Of a DNA stretch of 64,000 nt, positions 32,177 through 43,352 are shown piece after piece; the first letter of the stretch is position 1; each line of letters begins with the position of its first letter. The notes beneath the pieces are model-generated. The model ran no database searches and had not been told where the DNA came from. It saw only the letters and a list, made by a program, of their open reading frames with translations. Source of the stretch: Chrysopilus asiliformis (taxonomy: Eukaryota; Arthropoda; Insecta; Diptera; Rhagionidae); contig OZ035962.1 in the NCBI GenBank assembly GCA_964034945.1, positions 86,716,650 through 86,780,649 on the forward strand, in the 5' to 3' direction. The position numbers and the translations under genes are program-made.

Positions 32177-33412
32177 AACATAACAAAAGCTATAATTGCC
32201 AATCTGGCAATCATTGGAGACCCGTATGGTGATATTCGTATCAAAATTCGAACAGTTGAAGTCAAACTTTTGAATAAGATTTTTTAAAATTTATTCCTAT
32301 CGGATTTTGATGTATGGGAGTTTTATGTAGTATCATATCCTAAATAACTTTTGTTCTTAGACTTTTTTGATAAGATACACCGTTTTCGAGATATTCACAA
32401 AAACCGTTTTCGTTCGTATGGGGGGTACCCCCCCTAATGGTCCATTTTTGCCCATTAACGAACTTAGCCTCGCAATTTTACGAAAAACGGATCTGCACAA
32501 AATTTCAAGTCTCTAGCTCAATCCGTGCGCCCGCAATCCGCGCCACAGACAGACAGACGGACAGACGGACAGACGGACAGACAGACGGACAGACAGACGG
32601 ACAGACAGACGGACAGACAGACAGACGGACAGACAGACGGACAGACAGACGGACAGACAGACGGACAGACAGACGGACAGACAGACGGACAGACAGACGG
32701 ACGGACATGCAGAAATTAATTATTTTTATCATTCTAAACACACTGGTGTAATTCATTTTTATACCCGTATGGTGAAACCAAAGGGTATATTAACTTTGCC
32801 TTACCGTTTGTAACGCCAAGATCCCGTCATCGCACAAAAAAATGAATTACACCAGTGTGTTTAGAATGATAAAAATATTTAATTTTTGCATGTCCGTCCG
32901 TCTGTCTGTCCGTCTGTCTGTCCGTCCGTCTGTCCGTCTGTCTGTCTGTGGCGCGGATTGCGGGCGCACGGATTGAGCTAGAGACTTGAAATTTTGCGCA
33001 GATTCGTTTTTCGTAAAATGCGAGGCTAAGTTCGTTAATGGGCAAAAATGGACCATTAGGGGGGGTACCCCCCATACGAATGAAATTTTTTTTGTGAATA
33101 TCTCAAAAACGGTGCATCTTATCAAAAAAGTCCAAGAACAAAAGTTATTTAGGATATGATTCTACATAAAACTTCCATACATCAAAATCCGATTGGAATA
33201 AATTTTAAAAAAATCTTATTGGAAAGTTTGACTTCAAAGTGGAATTTTGGTACAACTGTTCGAATTTTGATACGAATATCACCATACGGGTCTCCAATGA
33301 TTGCCAGATTGGCAATTATAGCTTTTGTTATGTTTATGTATGATGACGGGATCTTGGCGTTACAAACGGTAAGGCAAAGTTAATATACCCTTTGGTTTCA
33401 CCATACGGGTAT
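32177..33412 (+). mobile_element. HINE copy interrupted by an inverted HINE
   Basis: It starts AACATAACAAAAGCTATAAT and has a long GACA/GACG core (32547-32706). After ATTCATTTTT at 32760 it is interrupted, then resumes at about 33336 with TGATGACGGGATCTTGGCG and ends CACCATACGGGTAT. The insertion splits the 3' block of the family. Confidence 0.88.
32761..33335 (-). mobile_element. Inverted HINE nested in another HINE
   Basis: A complete minus-strand copy runs from ATACCCGTATGGTGAAACC to GCTTTTGTTATGTTT. Because it sits inside another copy of the same family, its ends can be read off: one end is ATACCCG, the other AACATAACAAAAG. Its core has GTCC/GTCT units at 32890-32950. Confidence 0.9.
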
Positions 33413-33604
33413 AATGAGAAAAATATCTCCATTGAGAACGACAGTTTTGATTGAGAGCACTTATTTCAATAAATAAAATGAAATATACTTACTTCCTCGT
33501 CTTAGAATTTATTTAATTTTTTTTGTTCAAAAGCGTCAATTTTAACTAATTTTCAAAAGCACTGCTATCAAAGTGCAGTGAGCATAACGCTAAACGTGCG
33601 TTAT

Positions 33605-34240
33605 CTATATATTTAAAAGGCAAAGCGATTTTGTATGGATTTCTTTCGACAGAGCTCCTGCAGTTCCTATTGAACCGATTTTGATGATTCTTTTTTTAAA
33701 TGAAAGCTCTATAGCTGTAGATATGTCCGTTTTACTTTTTTTTTAATTTTTAATAATACTTTATTAGTGATTTGCCTTTCAAAATTATCAATATGCCGCT
33801 AACTAAGTCTTCAATGTTAACACGACATTCCATACTGTCTGATCAGTGCGGTGAGTTAGAAGTTGGACTACCATGCGCCAGCACCGGGTTCAATTCTCAT
33901 CGGTGACAAAGTTCTTTTTTTTCAAATTTTTTTTTTGATTTTTTTAACTTTTATTAATGTTTTATTACTTAATTTATCTTTAAGTTTACATTTTTACTCC
34001 TGAATAAGTGTAAACTACATCGCGCCAGGTACGGGTTCAATTCTGAGCGGTGGCAAAATATTTTTTTTTTTGTTGAAATTGAGTCTTTATTGGAACAAGT
34101 GAAAACCATCTGCTCTATATATAAAATCGTTTAACCTGACGTCCAGCCCAAACCCCTGAAGATAGAGACTTGAAACTTTCAGAATATGTCCCAACCATCA
34201 CTAAAACGAGATTTTTCGAAATTTTTGCGCTAAGGGGGTG
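33605..34240 (+). mobile_element. SINE-like fragments with tRNA-type B-box words
   Basis: GCGCCAGCACCGGGTTCAAT at 33874 and CGCGCCAGGTACGGGTTCAA at 34020 resemble the B box of Pol III promoters (GGTTCRANTCC). A candidate A box (GCGGTGAGTTAGAAG) precedes the first. The sequence from about 33613 (AAAGGCAAAGCGATTTTGT) recurs near 34950. This suggests two or three copies of a tRNA-related SINE, but I cannot confirm a cloverleaf. Confidence 0.45.
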
Positions 34241-34660
34241 AACGGGGGGGGGGGGGGGGGGGTAAAGGGGGTTTGGGTATTTTTAAACCGTGATTTTCGC
34301 CATGAATCCTGCTCAATAGGAGGCTGAAAAGTATTACTCGGGGGTTTTTGGGGTCGCTGATCCCGAATCCGGTGTTAGATTTTCAAAATTCAAAACGGAA
34401 GGTTCTGTAAGGATAATGCAAATGCAAGAAATAACTTTTAGAAAATTATCTTTAGATGTCTCCATTTTACTTTTCCACCAATTTTTAATAATATTTTACT
34501 AGATGCAGACCCATCGTTGTCGGGCTAAAGTCTTTTTTGCACAAAAAACTTCCAGAAATAACTTTTAGAAAATAAACGTGTTCGCTTCAAGACTTTCGGT
34601 TTTGAATTTTAAAACTCTAATACCCAATTAGTTTTTCCAGCCTCCTCATGGGCAAGCTAA
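34110..34660 (+). mobile_element. Family C repeat copy
   Basis: It runs from CTATATATAAAATCG through ATAGAGACTTGAAACTTTC, a G19 tract, GGGTTTTTGGGGTCGCTGA, GGAAGGTTCTGTAAGGATAA and CAGACCCATCGTTGTCGGG. It shares blocks with 15612-15830 and 51296-51765 and with family D. Confidence 0.55.
34244..34262 (+). repeat. G19 homopolymer
   Basis: Nineteen consecutive G, flanked by further G-rich sequence (AAGGGGGTGAAC before, TAAAGGGGGTTTGGG after). It is a potential G-quadruplex and a likely place for sequencing error. Confidence 0.9.
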
Positions 34661-34699
34661 CTTCAGTCATAAAATATTATCATCACGGACAATGGTGAA

Positions 34700-35175
34700 A
34701 ATCTGATCAAAATCGTTTTCGGTTTATAATTAGTGTCTCTATTTTTGTTTTAAACAGTTTTCACATACAAAAAAAAACACAAAAATCACAAAGAAAAAAA
34801 TTTGTTTTAACTAAATGAAAAAAAAAATTAAATTAAAAAAACAAAACCTTGGCACCAGCAACCCTGGCTTCGAGCATGAGTATTTTACGCCTTCATTAAA
34901 CGCCCAGCTGCGATCCGTGTTGTTAAGATCGAAGACTCATCTATACATTGAAAAGGCAAAGCGATTTTGTCACAGCTCCAGCTTAGAATCGATTTTGATT
35001 ATTCTTTTTTTAAAGGAAAGCTCTCTATCTGTAGATGTGTCCACTTTACTTTTTTCCCATCTATATAATAAAAACTGTAAGGGGGACAATTTTTGTAATT
35101 TTGGATTTTCTCAAAAATATTGACATACATTGATGTATTTGGTCGTATAATACTGATGCCAAAAATGACATTTTT
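34700..35175. repeat. Repeat debris with a SINE-like duplicate
   Basis: The segment 34950-35060 (AAAAGGCAAAGCGATTTTGT, then GATTATTCTTTTTTTAAA and GTAGATGTGTCC) is a direct repeat of 33613-33735. A degenerate GGCACCAGCAACCCTGGCTTC lies at 34849. No coding sequence. Confidence 0.55.
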
Positions 35176-35701
35176 ATACCCGTATGGTGAAACCAAAGGG
35201 TATATTAACTTTGCCTTACCGTTTGTAATGCCAAGACCCCGTCACCACACATAAAAATGTATTACACCAGTGTGTTTAGAATGATAAACAAAATTGATTT
35301 TTGCATGTCCGTCTGTGGCGCGGATTGCGGGCGCACGGATTGAGCTAGAGACTTGAAATTTTGAGAAGATCCGTTTTTCGCAAAATGCGAGGCTAAGTTC
35401 GTTAATGGACAAAAATGGACCATTAGGGGGTATCCCCCCATACGAACAAAAACGTTTTTTGCGAATATCTCAAAAACTGTTCATATTATCAAATAAGTGC
35501 AAGAACAAAAGTTATTTAGGATATGATTCTAAATAAAACTCCCATACATCAAAATCCAATTGGAACAAATTTTAAAAAATCTTATTGGAAAGTTTGACTT
35601 CAAACTGGAATTTTGATACAACTGTTCCAATTTTGATAGGTATATCACTATACGAGTTTCTAATAATTGCCAGACTGGCAATTAGAGGTTTTGTTATGCT
35701 T
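35176..35701 (-). mobile_element. HINE/mini-me-like element
   Basis: From ATACCCGTATGGTGAAACC to GTTTTGTTATGCTT on the plus strand. The GTCY core is reduced to about two units (TGTCCGTCTGTGG at 35307). It lies inside the 5.5-kb transposon. Confidence 0.85.
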
Positions 35702-36945
35702 AAAATTTATGTTTGTCCGTCTGTCTGTATGTCGGTCGGTATTTCTGTCTATTTGACTGAATGTTTGTTCCGGCATCACGCAAAAACGGCGCGGCCGATT
35801 TTTATCAAACTTTGCACACAGGGACAGTTATTGACAGAATAAAGGATATGATTATTTTTGATGTCAATCCCCGTTTCTTCTGATATCTCTTACTCAAGGG
35901 TGTCGGATCCAGTTTAATAGCAACCCCTTTCCCTCTCTTGAAACCTCTTTATGCGCTTAAGGGTTTCGGATCCGGCTTTCACCATGAAAGAGGTCAGCCC
36001 GCAGGGAAAATTTTTGCTCACTAATATCTACCCCTCCTTTTTATGTATAGCTAACGATGGTATCTTTTTTCGGACAAAAAACAGTATATTTCACCTAAAA
36101 ATTTAAAAAAGCAGTAAATCGATTTGAAAAAACAGTATTTTTCGCAGTATAAATTTTATTCAATGAAAATTTGTGTCTTTGCTTTTAATTTCGACATTTT
36201 TATTCTTTTAAATTAACAAAATCAAAGTAACGCGTTCTGAAGAAGGATGAATAATGACCAGACAGTAATCGATGGGGAAAGGAAGAAGCGAATCTATATG
36301 ACATGTTACTTCGCTGTTCGTCAATACTTCGCTGTTCGTCGTTTGAATGTATTTACACTTGCCATGTGATGCCACTGTTTTGTGTTGCCACTGACGTTTT
36401 GCATTGCTATTAATAAATTTGAACTTCGAAACGTTAAAGAATTTAAGTTTTCTGAGTTTTTAAATACAGTATTTTGGGGAAAAAAGCAATTATGCAGTAT
36501 TGGAGTCTGAAAAACAATATAATACTGCGAAAAACAGTATAGATACCATCGTTATGTATAGCCCTCACCTGCTATCTTCTGCAATTCTAAAGGGATTTGG
36601 TGCTTCAATGTATGACATGAATTAAAAAGAATAACATTTCCCACAATATTGTCTTTCCCCGTGTGGATAACCACCTTTTACCGTTATTGAATATATTGTA
36701 AGTAAACAGTACGATTTTGTAATACACCGTTGGGTCACAAAGAAAAATGTCTCTAAAAAAATTTCCCTTTTTTGGGTTAAATATGCATTTGACTCGAGGC
36801 CGAAGGCCGAGTAAAGAGGAAGGCGAGAGCTGAAATATATTAAAATAATTTTACGTAACATCTCCATACATCAAAATCCAACAATTCAAGCGCGAGGGGC
36901 GAGGCCGTAGGCCGACGGGGGCAGGGAGGCCGACGGGGGCAGGGA
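35702..36945. other. Non-coding interior of the 5.5-kb transposon
   Basis: It contains a GTCT/GTCG run followed by GCGGCCGATTTTTATC at 35715-35800, a fragment resembling family B at 36600-36720 (TTACCGTTATTGAATATATT), and the GC-rich words AGGCCGACGGGGGCAGGGA repeated in tandem at 36910-36945. No coding frame is recognised. Confidence 0.5.
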
Positions 36946-36972
36946 TTTCACTCAATTGAAATTGAGTGAAAT
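36946..36972. repeat. 12-bp perfect hairpin
   Basis: TTTCACTCAATT and AATTGAGTGAAA are complementary across a 3-nt centre, just after the duplicated GC-rich words. Confidence 0.75.
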
Positions 36973-37296
36973 CGTAACCATTTTTTCCTTAACTCCTTAT
37001 TTTTAGGAAACTGGTGGAAAGTTTTTTTTGCTGGATATTTATTTCCCCTAACGCTTTGACATTTTGGCAAAGCACACTTTCTACCCACCATCGAAATCGT
37101 TTGGTGTTTGATACTGCCGAGATAAACTTATATTCATCGGTGCACTCAGAGCGCGGTTGTTACGTCACAGCACACTCACACTGGCGCTTGGTGTGTACGA
37201 TACAAACGGGAGTACTCCACCTCTCTAGTTGATAGACCTTGCATACGGGTATAATAAGGTTCGGTTTTGGTTCAGGGACTAGTTCGATATCTGGTT

Positions 37297-37491
37297 ATAC
37301 CCGTATGGTGAAACCAAAGGGTATATTAACTTTGCCTTACCGTTTGTAACGCCAAGATCCCGTCATCGCACAAAAAAATGAATTACACCAGTGTGTTTAG
37401 AATGATAAAAATATTAAATTTTTGCATGTCCGTCCGTCTGTCCGTCTGTCTGTCTGTCTGTCTGTCCGTCTGTCTGTCTGTCTGTCTGTCC

Positions 37492-37533
<42 letters not shown>

Positions 37534-37929
37534 CTGTCTGTGGCGCGGATTGCGGGCGCACGGGTTGAGCTAGAGACTTGAAATTTTGCGTGGATCCGTT
37601 TTTCGTGAAATGCGAGGCTAAGTTCGTTCATGGGCAAAAATGGACCATTAGGGGGGGTACCCCCCATACGAACGAAATCGTTTTTTGTGAATACCTCAAA
37701 AACGGTGCATCCTATCAAAAAAGTCCAAGAACAAAAGTTATTTAGGATATGATTCTACATAAAACTCCCATACATCAAAATCCGATTGGAATAAATTTAA
37801 AAAAAAATCTTATTGGAAAGTTTGACTTCAAATTGGAATTTTGGTATAACTGTTCGAATTTTGATACGAATATCACCATACGGGTCTCCAATGATTGCCA
37901 GATTGGCAATTATAGCTTTTGTTATGTTT
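37297..37929 (-). mobile_element. HINE/mini-me-like element in a GGTTTT-rich repeat
   Basis: From ATACCCGTATGGTGAAACC to GCTTTTGTTATGTTT, with a GTCC/GTCT core at 37429-37541. It begins 45 bp after the end of the split HINE. Sequence rich in GGTTTTGGTTC lies on both sides (37258-37280 and 37950-37978), so it probably inserted into that repeat. Confidence 0.88.
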
Positions 37930-38042
37930 TTGGTTTTCGTTCAAAGGGCTTGGTTTTGGTTTGGTTTTGGTTCAGACAAAAAAATCGAAAAATTGTCATG
38001 CTTTTAATTATAAAAAACAGAGAATACATTTTTTAATGTTTT

Positions 38043-38377
38043 ACCACAAACTAATCATAAGCAGACTAACAATTTCATTCAATCCATTCTAGAACAAAAT
38101 TGAATTTCAACTTCCAAAAAATGAATACCCATAGCAGCCACTCCAGCCGTAGCAGCCATGAGCTTTACTGCCAACAGCACAAGACTTCGAACAGATTTAT
38201 CGGACTTTTACTGTTGGAAAGCTTGCATCACGAAGTCTTGTGCTGTTGGCGGAAAAACTCATGGCTGCTACGGCTGGAGTGGCTGCTATGGGTATTCATT
38301 TTTTGGAAGTTGAAATTCAATTTTGTTCTAGAATGGATTGAATGAAATTGTTAGTCTGCTTATGATTAGTTTGTGGT
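38043..38377. mobile_element. Foldback element with 147-bp near-perfect arms
   Basis: The arms 38043-38189 and 38231-38377 are inverse complements with about three mismatches (near 38163-38171) around a 41-nt loop. Two of the three would pair as G:U in one RNA orientation. It has no coding potential; the short ORF across it is a shadow. If transcribed it would fold into a long hairpin RNA. No clear target duplication is visible. Confidence 0.93.
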
Positions 38378-38379
38378 TG

Positions 38380-38561
38380 TACTCATTTAAAGATTTATAA
38401 TTTACAAAGTTATTTAGCAAAGTAAGAAGTTATGGTTTGTTGCTTAAGAAGTTTCTACTGTTTCGCCCCCAATGCCTTCTCCTGACACTTTCTCTGTGGG
38501 GTATACACTATTGAGGGGTATACAGTACTGAGGGTATACGGAATCGAGGTTTCAATGTATA

Positions 38562-38594
<33 letters not shown>

Positions 38595-40247
38595 GTCACC
38601 ATGTCGGAAAAATAGAATAATTAAAAAAATTTTTTTTATAAGTTTGCAGTTTTTAATTGAGTTAACAATATTTATTTATATATATATACATCATTCGCAC
38701 TATTTACAATTGTAGCATAAAATTGATTTTTAAGAAAGTTAGTTATAAACATTTTTTTTGCAAATATATTTGCTTCAAGCAAAATATGTGCAAATATATT
38801 TGCTTCAAAGCGCGACGTTAGCAATGGGGGCACAGGAAGCAACGTTATGTCTTTTGGGAAGTGCTACAGTTATTATCCCCTACTACGGTCTGATATTTTG
38901 CGAAACAGAAGCAAACCCAAATAGCATTTTAAGCAGCAATTATGGTGTTTATCCCCATATTTCGTCACCATGCAAGTCGTGGCGATAAGCAATTTATGTC
39001 GCAAATACGTATCTAGTTGTGCCAACGAGATGCGCAACGAGACCCATAGTGGGGAACACTTTTCAGCGGTTTGCGGCGCCGCAATTATAACGACAGGGAC
39101 GTAATTAGTTGCCACATGCGCGAGCGTCATCTGACGGCATTATATCACACAATTACACAAATCATCGAGCGGGTTTTCTTTCTCCCTCGAATGCTTGCTA
39201 GTAAACAGAGATGAACAAATAAAAACGTAAGCAGAAGACGAACGAGAAAAATCTAATGGCGACAAATTAATGGAAACTTTTGTGGAGTGTTATTTTATAA
39301 TGGACTTTTCTTCCGGTTGCATGTCGTGATTTTAATTGCCATTAAAATTTTTCGACAATATTGGATCTGAAGTTTAAACAGATTTTAATGGGCCATCAAA
39401 TTATTTTGTTTTTAATCAAAAATTTCTTTAATTTTATTTTATCGGTAAAATTTTTTTTTCTTTTGCAATGAAATTTTGATGCCAATAAAATTATGCTGTT
39501 TCAAAAATGTCTGCTATCCACTTTTTATGCAATATCCTTCAGTCATTCGCCTGAAATAAGAAATTTAATTCTCGAAACGAAATCGTTTCCATCAAATGTC
39601 AGTGAGAAATATGGCGGCTGAAGGCATCAATTTTTTTTGGTGTTTCTCAGACGGGGAGCTTTAATGAAACTTTAGTGGCAGACTATTTCGACCCGAAAAC
39701 CATCAAATGCTGCTCTATCGCTGCAGGAATTTTCATGAAGCGAATGTTGCCCCAAAGATGAACCGTGGGTCACCAATTTCCCCACTAAAGCAATTGTGGC
39801 TTTGCAGACGCATTATTAATCGGTGCGACGCGCTCGTCACTTCTTTCGCTTCTTTTACGCGGATGTGAATTATAGGTGTAAATTTTTAGCCCCGATTGCG
39901 TAATTGCTGCATTTTAAAGCCGCAAAGAACAAATCTCATGTTCCCGTACTTTTCGATGCTATTTGGGAAGTGATACTAAAATAACCTTTCTTTGCTGGCC
40001 TGCGTGGATTAGGGGTGAATCGAATAAAAGTGAAATATTATATGGGTATTCACTCTTTTGAGTATCGGAGTGAATACCCTTTATTGGTGTAGTAAAAAAA
40101 TTAAATTTTTTTTTTTTCGTTTTTAAATAGTATTGGCATAAAAAAACAAAGTCAAGGAGCGTGAATGCAATAACTTTTTTAACATTCGTAACAATCACTC
40201 TCAAAACTGAAACGGTGACCCAAAGTCATCGGGTGTGCGGATTAGCG
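38380..40247. other. Non-coding DNA with a TA tract
   Basis: A (TA)n tract lies at 38558-38594. A direct repeat GCAAATATATTTGCTTCAA occurs at 38760 and 38790. The GC-richer part at 38800-39150 looks unique. I see no coding exon with recognisable similarity. Confidence 0.5.
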
Positions 40248-40460
40248 TTAAAGTGAATTGTGCTAATATGAAATTTTACAAAGGGTTAAATTATTTTAAT
40301 TTTCATTTAAAGAAAACTGAGTCTCATTAAAAGAAAACTGAGCTTCATTTAATTCTCAGTCAATTTTCAGTTTTCTTTAAATGAGAATTAAAATTATTTA
40401 CAAGGTTTTTAGCTCTTCCGTAAAATTTGATATTTTGGTCTTAGCACAAATTCACTTTAA
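40248..40460. mobile_element. Small TIR/foldback element
   Basis: TTAAAGTGAATT at 40248 is mirrored by AATTCACTTTAA ending 40460. Inner similarity continues (TTTTAATTTTCATTTAAAG against its inverse), with a central duplicate of AAAGAAAACTGAG. MITE-like and non-coding. Confidence 0.7.
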
Positions 40461-40639
40461 GTTGACGATATATCGATATATGGATTAACGTGTAGTTATT
40501 TGCTTATTTACTATTTAAATTTATTAATAAGATATCTTCAAGCAGAACATCTTCAGTGTTGGCCCGTTTATCTGACAGCACGAACTTCAAAAAATTATAT
40601 GGTCGATAATAAAAAAATTTCAATCCTAAATATTTAAAT

Positions 40640-40840
40640 ATAAACTGAACCGAACCGAACCAATAAAAAATTTTTTGGTTTTTGGTTCGGTTCAATCAGC
40701 TTGTTCAAAAATGGTTTGGTTTTGGTTTGGTTCGGCCATATTTTTTTCAGAGAGGTTCGGTTTGTGGTTTGGTTTTGGTTCACTAAAATTTCAATGGTTC
40801 AGTGGTTTTTGGTTCGGTTCAAAAACCGGTTTGCATCTCT
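40640..40840. repeat. GGTTYGGTT-rich low-complexity repeat
   Basis: Many copies of GGTTTTGGTTCGGTTC-type words, with an inverted AACCGAACCGAACC at the left edge. It resembles the sequence flanking the HINE at 37297-37929. ORFs over it are compositional. Confidence 0.7.
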
Positions 40841-41739
40841 GGTTTTTAGGCAAGTTGTTTGGACAGTTTTCCTAAGAAAGTTTAAGAATACCATAATTTC
40901 TTGCTACAAAGTGTTCAATATGTGTGAAAAGTGTTGAGTAAATTTTAATTCCTTTTGCGATTTGAATGATTTTCGGATTTATTATAGAGGGTCGAAAAAT
41001 AATGGATAAATATTTTTTAATATCGGTTAATTTCTATATTTGGAGGATAGTGTAGCCCGCCTTGGTTTCCATGAAACTGAAGATGGCTGTTTTATCCCCC
41101 GGCTCTTTTTTCTCCACCTTAACGCTCATTATTTTTTAAGCAAAAAGCCATGTTAATTATAATCAAAATAATTCGTGATCATATCGACAAAATACACGTT
41201 AATATAACAAAAACCCTATTAAATACCAGCTAACAAGACTGTCGTTGGATTAACAAAAAAAAAGAGAAATTTTTCACTTGTGACCTTTTTTTTTAATAAA
41301 ATATTTTTATCATGAAAACTAATTATGTATCAGATAAATTTGTATAATTATAACCAAATTTTATAAAAATTATAAACCAAATTTTATAAAAACAACAAAA
41401 TGAAATTGTCTCATTAATCAAATCAAATCTAGCTATAAATTTTAATTTTATTAACAAAATTTTATTGTATCTGAAAATAATTATGAAATTAATAATACTA
41501 TTTTTTTGTTATTTTAATTTTAGTTTCCATTCATTGTGCCATGTTAATTATTAATAAGTATGAGATTCAATAAAAAATTGTTTTTCCACGTCATTATTTT
41601 TTTTTACTGTTTTCAAGGTTTTTTTGTAATTTTATACTCTTGTACAGTTTTGGGCGGAATTGTGTTTTTAATACGTATTATATTAGTAAACTTGAATCCG
41701 CGGTTATTTTTTTCCGATTTCCAAAATAAAAACATCTGA

Positions 41740-42070
41740 TGTGAACGAACCATTGCTTTCTTATGTAAAATCTACGTTTCTGAATAATCTGCACTATAAC
41801 TTGCCGAATAAAATATTAATTTCTATAAAAATATGAATTCTTATTTCACAAAGTCTGAATCATCTCGATAACGGCAAAAGGTATCGAATTTTAATACGTT
41901 TTATTATCCATTTAACCGTTTTTTTTTTTCGAAAAACCGCCCATTTGCAAGCATGGAAAAATCTAAGGTTTTACATTTTTATTGGGAACTGTTGATAAAC
42001 TGCTGGGAACTGCTGTAACGTTAAAACATAGCGGATAGAATTGAAGGACAAAATTGTAGGAAATATTATT
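41740..42070 (-). repeat. Family B repeat fragment
   Basis: AATAAAATATTAATTTCTATA, ATCTCGATAACGGCAAAAGG, TTTTTTTCGAAAAACCGCCCA and the last block recall 29340-29480 (same orientation). This is a partial copy. Confidence 0.55.
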
Positions 42071-43352
42071 TTGTTCAATTCTGTCGTGTGGCCCAGTCAT
42101 TGAGGGCCAATCTGTCGTGTGGCCTCTCTCACTGAAGGACTACCACAGATACTCCGGAGCTTTCTTTTGCATCCCGGAAACCCGGAATGATCGCCCCAGA
42201 GCCCGATCACCTATCACCAACGGCACGCTTGCTTTACCAGGCTCTTCGCTCGCGGGTGCGGGGGTTTTTGTAGGTGACATCGGCGATAGACAGGTGTGAA
42301 CCGTGCCATCGAATTGAAGAAATACGAAAGAAATAGAAAAGAAGTAAAAATAAAGGACAGTCGTGAAATATTCGATTTAATCGGCTAAACGGAAGGCAGT
42401 TAACCCATTTATTGATCTCACTACTGAAAGTCGTATCTTTTTGTCTCAACCCATAATGGCTTGGCCTCCCCTTTTGTCCTCAAAGGTACGTTTAGCAAAT
42501 CACAATCCAAAAGAAACCAAATTTCAGAATTTAGCGGAAATCAAAACCATAACAAAATAAAATAATTTTTCAAATGACTCGTATACAATTTATATTTAAA
42601 CTACCGACAAATCGAATAATTTTACAGGCACATTATTAACAATATTTTGACAAGGAAATTTTAATAATGTTTATGAACTTAATTTAATCAAAATCTAACC
42701 AAGTGGAAATATTCTCAAAATCCGAAAATTCTACAAATCTTTATCAATCTTCTACAACATATCAAAATATAGTAGCAATTTAAATTTAAAAAAAAAAATT
42801 ACAATAACATAATCTCTATATACATATGAATAATTATGAATAATATGAATAAATACACTCAAAAAAAAACATAAAATAAATAAAAAAATAACAAAAAAAA
42901 AATTATCAAACCCGTAACACTTTCTTCAACGTCTTATATATATTTTTCGTCGATGATCAGGGGAAATTTTGATTTTTGTTTGGAAGTTGCCTATCGCTAG
43001 GCGAAATTTGAATAATTTAGCACAAATTGATCTTAATTATGGCCAATTGCATATGCACCGGCTAGAAACTATCACCAAAGTGCAAACCAAAACAAAGTGG
43101 CCTTTTTCTCTCAGAATAACCAAAACACAAGAAAATTTTGTAAAATTACTTACAGTTTCCTTTCGCGTAGAACATTATTCTGTTTACCAAATTTTTTTCT
43201 GTTTATTCTGTTCCATTAATTTTAATTTCCATCGATGGAGTGCACTGCATCGGTGTTTTTCACTTATCTAAAATAGGTAATTATGTTTTGTTTTAAAGAG
43301 AGAAAATTACGAGTAATCTGGGTTGAAATTAAAGATCAAAACTTCCCTTTTT
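42071..43352. other. Non-coding DNA, GC-richer patch then AT-rich
   Basis: 42076-42300 is GC-rich, with a duplicated TCTGTCGTGTGGCC. The sequence from 42490 to 43350 is AT-rich without a recognisable gene. Confidence 0.5.

Larger units (their letters stand above)
31731..37241. mobile_element. 5.5-kb TIR transposon with 9-bp target duplication
   Basis: The left end CAAGGTGTATCAACTAGAGA continues through GGTGGAGTACTCCCGT. Positions 37206-37241 are its inverse with one mismatch over 36 bp. Weaker similarity continues inward (TGTGACGTCACAACCGC against TGTGACGTAACAACCGC). The flanks carry CATACGGGT at 31722-31730 and 37242-37250. A 9-bp duplication with long TIRs fits Mutator-like (MULE) elements. 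No transposase is visible. The interior is filled with HINE copies, SINE/RTE-like fragments and simple repeats. Confidence 0.88.
31148..37252 (+). mobile_element. HINE/mini-me-like element split by a 5.5-kb transposon
   Basis: It starts AACATAACAAAAGCTATAAT and carries GGGGGGTACCCCCC and a GACA/GACG core (31550-31601). At 31730 it is interrupted within its terminal block (CATACGGGT). The block resumes at 37242 as CATACGGGTAT. This is the outermost layer of a four-level nest. Confidence 0.85.

Noticed and set aside
33839..34058. Functional tRNA genes
   Set aside because: B-box-like words are present, but I could not build a consistent cloverleaf; a tRNA-derived SINE is more likely.
34815..35123. 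102-codon ORF after poly-A rich DNA
   Set aside because: It crosses a SINE-like repeat that recurs at 33613 and has no domain signal.
38100..38345. 81-codon ORF across the foldback
   Set aside because: It reads through both complementary arms and the loop, so it is a structural by-product.
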